Below, piece after piece: positions 1-6,776 of a DNA stretch of 10,717 nucleotides; position 1 is the stretch's first letter; every line of letters starts with the position of its first letter. The notes below the pieces were generated by a model that was not told the origin of the DNA, ran no database searches, and saw nothing but the letters and a program-made list of their open reading frames with translations. Source of the stretch: an uncultured Bacilli bacterium (lineage in GTDB: Bacteria; Bacillota_I; Bacilli_A; ML615J-28; CAG-698); assembly GCA_947627395.1 (NCBI GenBank), contig CANQVW010000049.1, positions 1 through 10,717 on the forward strand, in the 5' to 3' direction. The translations under genes were made by a program, and so were the position numbers.

Positions 1-146
1 ATACATGTTTCTTCAAAAGTAGATGTTCAAAATGCATCAATAAATGTAATTTTGAATATCCACATGAAATAAAAGTTACAGATACCCATTATGTTACCTG
101 CTATCTGTATGAAGAGGAGGATAACAACAATGGACGAATTGAATGA
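1..146 (+). CDS. oppD: OppD/DppD-type peptide ABC transporter ATPase, C-terminal fragment
   Basis: Only the last ~47 codons are present, read in the frame of position 3 and ending at TGA 144-146; the start lies left of the window. The visible residues include CFFKSRCSKCINKC, then YPHEIKV, then a final TCYLYEEED. This is the cysteine-rich C-terminal tail of oligopeptide/dipeptide transporter ATPases (oligo_HPY region), where cysteines in the order C-x5-C, C and a last C before the end can hold a [4Fe-4S] cluster in known family members. The gene overlaps the next ATPase gene by 17 bases (130-146), the usual oppD-oppF arrangement, which supports the family call. The protein would sit on the cytoplasmic face of the membrane and power peptide uptake. 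The D versus F assignment rests on gene order only. Confidence 0.75.
   Translation, partial: TCFFKSRCSKCINKCNFEYPHEIKVTDTHYVTCYLYEEEDNNNGRIE
114..120 (+). promoter_or_regulatory. Ribosome binding site that fixes the oppF start at 130
   Basis: GAGGAGG lies nine bases before ATG 130, inside the last codons of the upstream ATPase. No comparable site precedes the in-frame ATG at 91, which would also demand a 56-base overlap with the upstream gene. The start at 130 is therefore preferred. Confidence 0.75.
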
Positions 147-2034
147 ACTTTATATAAAACTATGTAGTTCACTGATTCTTGCTAGCTTATATCGTAAAAA
201 TATTTCTTTTTCAATTCAAATGGAAGAAAATCATATTCAAGTTTACTATGATAAGAAAAAATATCTAATTTCATCTCTTGAGGATGTTCACCAATTGATT
301 GATGAATTAAATGAAAAAGAAACACTGGAATTAGATTATGCTCCAAAAGCTTTATTCGATGAAGAAGTGAGGGAGTCATTTGATTTTCTAATGGAATCAA
401 AAACCCACCAATTTATGATTGAAGGTATGGGTAAAATGTCAATGGTAAATCAAAATGAGGAACAAATTGTTCCTGATGAGCGATATATATTAGAAGTAAG
501 AAATCTAAAGAAATATTTCCCATTACAAAAGAATGCTTTTGGAAAAGCAAGAGCTTATTTAAGAGCTGTTGATCAAGTTTCTTTTGGTGTTGAAAAAGGA
601 AAAACCATTGGTATCGTTGGTGAAAGTGGTTGTGGAAAAACAACACTTGGAAGGACAATTTTAAAACTATATGACATTACAGGCGGTCAAGTTTTCTTTG
701 AAGGAAAAAATATTACCAATTATAATAAGAAACAAATGAGAAAATTACGTACTTCCATGCAATTGATTTTCCAAGATCCTTATTCTAGTCTTCCACCAAG
801 AATGACGGTTGGTTCTATTATTGAAGAAGCTGTAAAAGTACACCACATTGTTCCAAAAGATAAAATAAAGGAACATGTTCAATCCATTATGAAACAATGT
901 GGATTACAGTTACAATATTACGATCGTTATCCACACGAATTTAGTGGTGGACAACGTCAAAGAATTTGTATTGCAAGAGCTTTGGCTGTAAATCCTAAAC
1001 TTGTTATTTGTGATGAACCTGTTAGTGCTTTGGATGTTTCTATTCAAGCCCAGATTATTAATCTATTAAAAGATTTGCAAACTAAATTAAATTTAACATA
1101 TTTGTTTATTTCTCATGATTTATCTGTCGTTAAATATATTACCAATAGTATTATTGTAATGTATTTGGGAAATATGATGGAAATGGCCGATACAGATGAG
1201 ATTTTTGAAAATCCAATGCATCCTTATACAGAAGCTTTGTTTTCTGCCGTTCCCGTTCCAAATCCAGATGCAAAAATGAACCGAATTGTATTAGAAGGAG
1301 ATATACCATCTCCAGTACGTCCACCTCGTGGATGTAAATTTCACACACGTTGTTCTAAGTGCATGAGTGTATGTAAAATAGTGGAACCTGCATTTAAAGA
1401 AGTTAAACCAGGGCACTTTGTTGCCTGCCACTTATTCAATCCAGAGATAATGTCTCATTTGGATGAATATGATTCCATTGAAAAATACATTGCCTCAGAA
1501 GAAACAGCAACAGAAAGAATGGGAGAACATGGAATAAAAAAACATTCAACTCCTCAAATAGAAGAAGGAGATCCTTTGAAATTCTTATTTATTTCTGTTT
1601 GTCAATTAGCAATCGATTCTTGTTTAGCATTAAATCCTATTGAATTTAATGTTTATCTAAAAGAAAACAATGTTCATATCGAAGTAAGATTATCGACAGT
1701 TGATTGTGAAGAATATGTTGTAAAAGAAAAGAAAGATTATGAAGAATTGATTCAAACTTTCATTTCTAAAAAGTATATTCAAGAAAAAAAGAAACCATAT
1801 CTACATGCATTAGATGAGCTGAATAAAATTTACGAAGAAGCAAAAAAAGATGCATCTTATCAATATCATATTTATCGTGGTCAGCGTCATGTTTTGATGA
1901 GTTCAAATAATGATGAAGATAAACTTGAGAAAGAAGAATTTCCTAAATCTTCTTTAGAATCTAATGTGCGCAACCGTCATGTTAAAATGAAAAAAACTAA
2001 GAAAATTTTAATTTCTTTGAAGAAGAAAAAATAA
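130..2034 (+). CDS. oppF: OppF/DppF-type peptide ABC transporter ATPase with N- and C-terminal extensions
   Basis: This 634-residue protein is an ATP-binding subunit of an oligopeptide/dipeptide importer; it binds and hydrolyses ATP at the inner face of the membrane together with its OppD partner. The ABC core begins near residue 119. It shows Walker A GESGCGKTT (164-172), Q-loop Gln215, signature SGGQRQR (272-278), Walker B ending CDEP (Asp295, catalytic Glu296), switch His329, HPYTEAL (from 364) and four spaced cysteines (402, 408, 415, 433) of the [4Fe-4S]-type tail. Usual OppF proteins are about 310-340 residues. Here ~118 residues precede the core and ~190 follow it. The two extra regions (about 12-85 and 491-572) look alike in pattern and are not recognised; the end is lysine-rich. 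ATG 130 is chosen because of the GAGGAGG site. It is co-transcribed with the upstream ATPase and coupled to the small gene downstream. Confidence 0.88.
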   Translation: MDELNELYIKLCSSLILASLYRKNISFSIQMEENHIQVYYDKKKYLISSLEDVHQLIDELNEKETLELDYAPKALFDEEVRESFDFLMESKTHQFMIEGMGKMSMVNQNEEQIVPDERYILEVRNLKKYFPLQKNAFGKARAYLRAVDQVSFGVEKGKTIGIVGESGCGKTTLGRTILKLYDITGGQVFFEGKNITNYNKKQMRKLRTSMQLIFQDPYSSLPPRMTVGSIIEEAVKVHHIVPKDKIKEHVQSIMKQCGLQLQYYDRYPHEFSGGQRQRICIARALAVNPKLVICDEPVSALDVSIQAQIINLLKDLQTKLNLTYLFISHDLSVVKYITNSIIVMYLGNMMEMADTDEIFENPMHPYTEALFSAVPVPNPDAKMNRIVLEGDIPSPVRPPRGCKFHTRCSKCMSVCKIVEPAFKEVKPGHFVACHLFNPEIMSHLDEYDSIEKYIASEETATERMGEHGIKKHSTPQIEEGDPLKFLFISVCQLAIDSCLALNPIEFNVYLKENNVHIEVRLSTVDCEEYVVKEKKDYEELIQTFISKKYIQEKKKPYLHALDELNKIYEEAKKDASYQYHIYRGQRHVLMSSNNDEDKLEKEEFPKSSLESNVRNRHVKMKKTKKILISLKKKK

Positions 2035-2270
2035 TGAATGATTCTCCAAAGAAAAAGAAAAAGTTTGTGGATGATGGACGTACCATTTATCCAATGGATG
2101 TGGAAGGGTTTCGTTGGCATGATAAGAAAAAATCAAAGCTCGATGGCATAGATCGAAAAGAAAAAAGAATCATACGCCATGCTGCTTTTAAAGCTTATCT
2201 GCCTGCTCTCCTTTTAACACTACTTGGTTTTGGTTTAGCTATTTTGGTTGTATATTTATGGTTACGTTAA
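2034..2270 (+). CDS. Small single-pass membrane protein coupled to the peptide transporter
   Basis: The 78-residue product starts with a lysine-rich segment, then DDGRTIYPMDVEGFRWHD, a charged stretch (about 31-48), and one C-terminal membrane segment (about 55-77). A positively charged cytoplasmic N-terminus with the C-terminus in or across the membrane is the likely topology. The ATG overlaps the oppF stop as TAATG and has only a weak purine-rich stretch ahead of it, so translation probably depends on ribosomes finishing oppF. The DDGRTI motif recalls small hypothetical membrane proteins of Bacillota, from memory and unchecked. The function is unknown. An accessory role for the transporter is inferred only from the coupling. 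A terminator follows directly. Confidence 0.75.
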   Translation: MNDSPKKKKKFVDDGRTIYPMDVEGFRWHDKKKSKLDGIDRKEKRIIRHAAFKAYLPALLLTLLGFGLAILVVYLWLR

Positions 2271-2278
2271 TTCATACT

Positions 2279-2315
2279 AAAAGACACTAATGGAATATCC
2301 TATGTGTCTTTTTTT
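2279..2315 (+). terminator. Rho-independent terminator of the opp operon
   Basis: AAAGACAC (2280-2287) pairs with GTGTCTTT (2304-2311). A small GGA/TCC helix lies inside the loop, and a run of seven T (2309-2315) follows. It sits nine bases after the stop of the small membrane protein and ends the peptide-transporter transcript. Confidence 0.8.
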
Positions 2316-2348
2316 ATTTAAAATTCTAAATTATGCCTTAAATTTCAT

Positions 2349-2424
2349 TTTAGACGGTTTTATCAATTAAAGATGAATAATTATTTATAAATGAGTTAAA
2401 ATGAATAAAACTAAAATTTAGACG
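2349..2424. repeat. Direct repeat TTTAGACG, two copies, upstream of the permease promoter
   Basis: TTTAGACG occurs at 2349-2356 and again at 2417-2424, 68 bases apart, each followed by a T-rich stretch. The second copy overlaps a short palindrome, CTAAA-A-TTTAG (2411-2421). Both lie between the opp terminator and the promoter of the next operon, so they could be a binding site. In such AT-rich DNA this may equally be chance. Confidence 0.25.
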
Positions 2425-2448
2425 ATTTAAAAAACTTTTTTTCCTAGA

Positions 2449-2477
2449 TTGAAGAAGTTTTAAAAATGTGGTATAAT
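2449..2477 (+). promoter_or_regulatory. Sigma-A-type promoter of the permease-GH9 operon
   Basis: The -35 box is TTGAAG (2449-2454) and the -10 box is TATAAT (2472-2477), separated by exactly 17 bases. TG at 2469-2470 makes it an extended -10. The predicted start of transcription is near 2484, giving a leader of about 20 bases before ATG 2504. Confidence 0.8.
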
Positions 2478-2503
2478 GTTTCATTGAATAGGGATGAGTT
2501 AAC

Positions 2504-3637
2504 ATGCAAATTAGTCAGGAAAAGAACATAAAACAAATTGTTATCGCATTTATTAAAAAAAATATTGTGATGTTTATTGCTTTATTTGCCGCTATCATTA
2601 CAATGTTTTTTGTACCAATCGACAAAGAATATCTTCATTATTTTGACTTTAAAACATTAACCTGCTTATTTTGTACTTTAGCTGTTGTTTGTGCATTAAA
2701 AAACATTCAGTTTTTTTACATGCTTGCTCATAAAATTGTAAGTTTATTTAAAACTACAAGAAAGGCAATCTTGGGCCTGATTTATATCACTTTTATTGGT
2801 TCAATGTTAATTGCCAATGATATGGCTTTACTTACATTTTTACCTTTAGGCTATTTGGTATTAACGACAACTAAAAAGGAAAAATATATGGCATTTACGT
2901 TTGTTATGCAAAATATTGCCGCCAATTTAGGTGGGATGTTAACACCATTTGGTAATCCACAAAATCTTTATTTGTACACCAAATTTTCTATTCCAACAGT
3001 AGAATTCATGTCCATTATGGTCATTCCATTTGTCATTTCCATTTTATTAATGACGTTATGTTGTTTTATATTTATTCGTAAGGAAAATATGTCTATTGAA
3101 GAAGAAAATATTCCTTTTCAAAGAAATCGCACCATCATTTATTTACTTTTATTTGCATTTTCTATTTTGATTGTGTTTCGATTGATTCCTTATTGGATTG
3201 GACTCATTGTTATTTTTGCCTCTTTACTTTTCTTAGATCGTAAAGCATTAACTTTGGTCGATTATCCTTTATTATTTACTTTTGTTTTCTTTTTTATCTT
3301 TGCGGGGAATATGGGAAGAATTGAAGCTGTAAGAAATTTATTTTCTAAATTATTAGAAAAAAACACACTCATTGTCAGTGTTTTATCTTGTCAATGTATC
3401 AGTAATGTTCCATCCGCCATTTTACTTTCTCAATTTACCAATCAATATAAAGAATTGTTACTCGGGGTAAATATTGGTGGGGTAGGTACTTTAATTTCTT
3501 CACTCGCTAGTTTAATTACTTTTCGTGAATATGTAAAACATTATCCAAAGAAAGTAGGATATTATATTGGTTTATTTTCATTATTCAACTTTTCGTTTTT
3601 ATTGATATTAACAATTGTGATGCTTATTATTCTATAA
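2504..3637 (+). CDS. SLC13/ArsB-type membrane permease
   Basis: The 377-residue protein is almost wholly hydrophobic, with about ten membrane segments. It has the two-repeat hallmarks of the ion transporter superfamily that includes SLC13 carboxylate carriers, ArsB and NhaD. The first half carries NLGGMLTPFGNPQN (GNPQN at 150-154). The second half carries SNVPS (from 300), then GVNIGGVGT (from 321) and SSLASL. In the family such Asn-Pro loops line the substrate and sodium sites. The substrate cannot be told from sequence: di/tricarboxylates, arsenite or an inorganic ion are all possible. There is no signal peptide beyond the first membrane segment, which follows a basic N-terminus. It has its own promoter and a GGGATGAG ribosome site, and lies ten bases ahead of the GH9 gene, so the two are one operon. 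Confidence 0.8.
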   Translation: MQISQEKNIKQIVIAFIKKNIVMFIALFAAIITMFFVPIDKEYLHYFDFKTLTCLFCTLAVVCALKNIQFFYMLAHKIVSLFKTTRKAILGLIYITFIGSMLIANDMALLTFLPLGYLVLTTTKKEKYMAFTFVMQNIAANLGGMLTPFGNPQNLYLYTKFSIPTVEFMSIMVIPFVISILLMTLCCFIFIRKENMSIEEENIPFQRNRTIIYLLLFAFSILIVFRLIPYWIGLIVIFASLLFLDRKALTLVDYPLLFTFVFFFIFAGNMGRIEAVRNLFSKLLEKNTLIVSVLSCQCISNVPSAILLSQFTNQYKELLLGVNIGGVGTLISSLASLITFREYVKHYPKKVGYYIGLFSLFNFSFLLILTIVMLIIL

Positions 3638-3647
3638 AGGAGGCAAT

Positions 3648-5972
3648 ATGAAAAAGAATCAAGTACAAAAAGAATTAGAAGAATTACTAGAAAAAAGTCT
3701 TTATGTCCATAAAGAGATTCCTGAAGTTGATTCATCTCGCGGAGCAGAAAGTACATGGCTTAAAAAAGAAGTAGAGGATGAAAAAATTTTATTTCAAGGT
3801 GCACAGCTAGATCAAGTAAAACTCTTTGGAAGAGGAGAATTAAGTATTGATGATACTATTGGAACTATTTTTCCTTCCTCTTTAAAAATAAAAACAGACA
3901 CAGAAATTGAAAACATTAAACCAAGGCCAAATACAACAATTCATATCCAATTGGATCACCTTGATTTAACAAACTACAATCGTATTTCAGCTTGGATTTA
4001 TCCTAAAGCTATAGGGTATCATAATTTTTATTTCCATTTTAGTTTAGGAAATCCAGGAAAAGAACAATTACATGCCCCAAGTTTAATTCCAAATCAATGG
4101 AATCATATTGTTTGGGAAATCAGTTCAATTGAAAGAAATGATGTTGATCACATTTCGATAACTCCTTTTTTAATGGGATGTCCACCAGAAGCAAAAAAAG
4201 AGATTGAAGTTTTTGTCAATTGTGTTAGTGCACAAAAAGTAAAGCCAACGTATGATAAAGGTTGGAACTTAGAAAATCGTATTGCCTATTGTCATAGTGG
4301 GTATGATACGTATGCACGTAAAGAAGCGCTTGTACAAGAATCTAAGGAATTTTATTTTTCAATTTATAATGAAGAAGGAAAAATGGTGTTTCAAAATGAA
4401 GTTCAAGAAGCAAAAAGTGCTTTAGGTACTTTTCAAATTCTTGATTTCACCTCATTTCAAGAAGAAGGAAGTTTTTATTTACAAATTGGAAAGAAAAAAA
4501 CCCCTTTATTTTCGATATCTTCATTTCCTTTTTTAAGTCCGATTTGGAAAAGTATCCACTTTCTTCGCTCCTTACGATGTGGGGAAAATGTGGATGGAGT
4601 ACACAGTGCTTGTCACTTGAATTGTAAAAGTGTTCATCCTGATGGAAGAACTGTACCCAACTTTGGTGGTTGGCACGATGCAGGAGATGTTTCGCAATTT
4701 GAAATCTGTACTGCGGAAATGGCTCATGCAGTGTTAGATCTTGCCCTTTCTATCAAAGAAAAAGATCATCTTTTATATGCAAGACTTTTAGAAGAAGCAA
4801 AAGTTGGAATTGAATGGTTGTTAAGAACAAGATTTGGCGATGGATATCGTGCTCTTGCTGTTAGTTATTCCATTTGGCGAAATAACGTCTTAACCCCTGA
4901 AAATGATACAATCAAGATTAGTCAAGCTGAAAGAGGTCCTTTTGAAAACTTTTGTGCAGCTGCCGCAGAAGCTGTTGCCAGTCGAGTTTTTAAAGAGGAA
5001 GATGTTACTTTTTCTTGTTGGTCTTTAAGGGCAGCAAAAGAAGATTTTACTTTTGCTGTGGAAGATTACAAAAAAGGGGTGCATACAAAACGATGGGGCT
5101 CCAATATTGATGCGCAAGTTGCTGGTGCAGGAGCTTTAGCAGCTGTTGAACTATATGTTGTAACAAAGGATGTAAATTATTTACCTATTCTAGAAGAATA
5201 TGCAAAAATGATTCTATCTTGTCAAGAAAGGTCTTATCCAAAATGGGAAAAACCCATTCGTGGATTCTTTTACGAAGATCCAAATCACACCAAAATGCTT
5301 TCCTATGAGCATCGAGGACATGAGCAATCTCCCGTTCAAGCACTTGCAAGATTATACGAAGTTTTCCCAAATCATAAAGATGCCTTGTTATGGAAAGAAG
5401 GACTAGAACTTTACCGAGAATACATTTTATCCACAATTTCTTATACGGCACCTTATAAATTACTTCCAGGTCACATTTATCAACTAAATAAAATCAATTT
5501 AGAAAGATTTACGATTCCATCCACTTGTCCTTCCCTAGAAGAAGCCATGAGTGTTTTAAAGAACCAAGCAAAGCATGGAATTCGTTTAAATCAAGATGCT
5601 TATTTAAGAATTTTTCCCATAGCTTATCATCGAAGAGGCTTTCATGCTACCCTTTTAAGTAAAACCAAAGCAGTGAGTATGATTGCAAAAGTTCTTCATG
5701 ATAGCACTCTAAAACAAATTGCTATCGATCAAATTGAATGGATCCTTGGAAAGAATCCATTTGCTTCCTCCACTATGTTTGGAGAAGGATATCAATATCA
5801 TCCATTATATGTTGCCTTCTCAAAACAAATTGTAGGAGCATTACCTGTTGGAATTAAAACCCAAGGAAATGATGATGAACCTTATTGGCCAGTTATAAAC
5901 AATGCCGTTTATAAAGAAATATGGGGACATACCACAGGAAAATTTTTATGGGTATTAGCTGATTTATATTGA
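3648..5972 (+). CDS. Glycoside hydrolase family 9 protein, cytoplasmic, atypical subfamily
   Basis: The 774-residue protein resembles inverting GH9 enzymes, which cut beta-linked glucans or related glycans. Three parts follow in order: a beta-rich, jelly-roll-like module (about 50-195), an Ig-like CelD_N-type domain (about 212-290, starting IAYCHSGYDTYARKEA and ending FSI), and the (alpha/alpha) catalytic domain (about 298-774). GGWHDAGD places the conserved aspartates at 344 and 347 (general base site). Glu757 in VYKEIWGH near the C-terminus is the likely general acid. The stretch LGKNPF, GEGY, PVGI and PYWP replaces the classic cellulase His-x-Arg and NEVA-type signatures, so substrate and mode of cutting are open. 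The N-terminus is charged with no signal peptide, pointing to action on imported sugars in the cytoplasm. AAAGGAGG (3636-3643) overlaps the permease stop; a terminator follows. Confidence 0.85.
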   Translation: MKKNQVQKELEELLEKSLYVHKEIPEVDSSRGAESTWLKKEVEDEKILFQGAQLDQVKLFGRGELSIDDTIGTIFPSSLKIKTDTEIENIKPRPNTTIHIQLDHLDLTNYNRISAWIYPKAIGYHNFYFHFSLGNPGKEQLHAPSLIPNQWNHIVWEISSIERNDVDHISITPFLMGCPPEAKKEIEVFVNCVSAQKVKPTYDKGWNLENRIAYCHSGYDTYARKEALVQESKEFYFSIYNEEGKMVFQNEVQEAKSALGTFQILDFTSFQEEGSFYLQIGKKKTPLFSISSFPFLSPIWKSIHFLRSLRCGENVDGVHSACHLNCKSVHPDGRTVPNFGGWHDAGDVSQFEICTAEMAHAVLDLALSIKEKDHLLYARLLEEAKVGIEWLLRTRFGDGYRALAVSYSIWRNNVLTPENDTIKISQAERGPFENFCAAAAEAVASRVFKEEDVTFSCWSLRAAKEDFTFAVEDYKKGVHTKRWGSNIDAQVAGAGALAAVELYVVTKDVNYLPILEEYAKMILSCQERSYPKWEKPIRGFFYEDPNHTKMLSYEHRGHEQSPVQALARLYEVFPNHKDALLWKEGLELYREYILSTISYTAPYKLLPGHIYQLNKINLERFTIPSTCPSLEEAMSVLKNQAKHGIRLNQDAYLRIFPIAYHRRGFHATLLSKTKAVSMIAKVLHDSTLKQIAIDQIEWILGKNPFASSTMFGEGYQYHPLYVAFSKQIVGALPVGIKTQGNDDEPYWPVINNAVYKEIWGHTTGKFLWVLADLY

Positions 5973-5978
5973 GATTGT

Positions 5979-6002
5979 AAAGGAGTTTCGGCTCCTTTTT
6001 TA
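5979..6002 (+). terminator. Rho-independent terminator after the GH9 gene
   Basis: AAAGGAG (5979-5985) pairs with CTCCTTT (5992-5998) around a six-base loop, TTTCGG, and runs into a T tract (5996-6001). It closes the permease-GH9 operon seven bases after the stop codon. Confidence 0.88.
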
Positions 6003-6036
6003 TTATAAATAAACATGAAAAATAAATGAGAAATGA

Positions 6037-6065
6037 TTGAAAACATTTTGAAAATGAGGTATAAT
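6037..6065 (+). promoter_or_regulatory. Sigma-A-type promoter of cassette copy 1
   Basis: The -35 box TTGAAA (6037-6042) and the perfect -10 box TATAAT (6060-6065) are 17 bases apart. The predicted start near 6072 leaves a leader of under 20 bases carrying GGAGG (6078-6082) before ATG 6089. The sequence between the boxes resembles that of the promoter at 8839-8867. Confidence 0.82.
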
Positions 6066-6088
6066 AAATATATTATTGGAGGTAAACC

Positions 6089-6766
6089 ATGGAATTTAGA
6101 AAAGATAAATCTTCTATTTTATATTTTATACTTGCCATTGTTTGCTTTTTAGCAATCATTTCTTCCCTAAGTGTTTCTTTATTTGAGCCTTTGTTTAGAA
6201 AAGTAAACTACGGACAAAGATTACCGATACTGAATGCAACTTATATTTTTGTTCTATGGATTATTGAAATCATCGCTATTCTTGTGATTTCTTTTAAAAC
6301 ATTTAAAATAGATATTTTAGGTCTAAAAAGAAAAGATAAAGAAGAATTATCCGTAATTCGTATCTTAATTTTATTTTTAATGACTCTTGTTCCAATATTT
6401 TTAATTAGTGGAATCTTAGGATGGAAATTAAAGATCGTGGATGACCTTGGAGAGCGAATTACAGGTGATTTTTTAACATATCAATTATGTGAATATGGAA
6501 AAGCCATCCCTAAAATGTTTTTAGTAACCATGATGATTAAATTATCACAGGAGGCATTTGATAAAATTTTTATCACAAAGTATTTCATTCCATGGGGAGG
6601 AATATTTACTATGTTCACTTTTGGGCTGTATGAATTACTTACGATTCATCAACGTTTTAGTGTTCTTTATTTTTTCTTTCCACTGATTTATGGAACAATC
6701 TATTTTATTTCTAAGAAAAATTTTTTAACAACGTTTTTCTTGTCCTATTTGATTTATTTATTATAG
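6089..6766 (+). CDS. Polytopic membrane protein, CPBP-like fold without metal ligands, copy 1
   Basis: The family of this 225-residue protein is not firmly recognised. It has six to seven membrane segments (about 10-32, 48-69, 91-111, 139-157, 166-186, 189-208, 210-225). The last third is laid out like CPBP/CAAX-type intramembrane proteases. SQEAF (153-157) stands where EExxxR is expected, FGLYE (178-182) where FxxxH is expected, and the last helix, LSYLIYLL, lacks the final His/Asn. Without these residues it would not be a working metalloprotease. It is homologous to the protein at 8893-9567: both share FRKDKS at the start, ILGWKLK, GERIT, ITKY-IPWGGI and the same eight-residue end. It has a GGAGG site and its own promoter. 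Its stop is ten bases from an LTA synthase-like gene, so a helper role for that enzyme in the membrane is inferred. Confidence 0.65.
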   Translation: MEFRKDKSSILYFILAIVCFLAIISSLSVSLFEPLFRKVNYGQRLPILNATYIFVLWIIEIIAILVISFKTFKIDILGLKRKDKEELSVIRILILFLMTLVPIFLISGILGWKLKIVDDLGERITGDFLTYQLCEYGKAIPKMFLVTMMIKLSQEAFDKIFITKYFIPWGGIFTMFTFGLYELLTIHQRFSVLYFFFPLIYGTIYFISKKNFLTTFFLSYLIYLL

Positions 6767-6776
6767 AGGTGAAAGA

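Noticed and set aside
91..129. Earlier in-frame ATG for the OppF-type gene
   Set aside because: It has no ribosome site and would overlap the upstream ATPase by 56 bases. ATG 130 has GAGGAGG at the right distance, and the residues after it (MDELNEL) read as a normal start.
182..658. Minus-strand open frames opposite the OppF-type gene
   Set aside because: They lie fully inside a well-supported coding region, have no ribosome site and no family resemblance; antisense shadows.
2316..2448. Riboswitch or small RNA gene between the opp terminator and the permease promoter
   Set aside because: Only weak AT-rich inverted repeats are visible (TCTAAA/TTTAGA at 2325-2354), with no stable fold or terminator. 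The promoter lies downstream of it, so a leader element would not be transcribed.
3562..3756. Minus-strand open frame across the permease-GH9 junction
   Set aside because: It spans the ribosome site and starts of a clear operon on the other strand; composition is that of antisense AT-rich DNA.
5185..5451. Minus-strand open frame within the GH9 gene
   Set aside because: Antisense of a conserved catalytic domain; no start signal.
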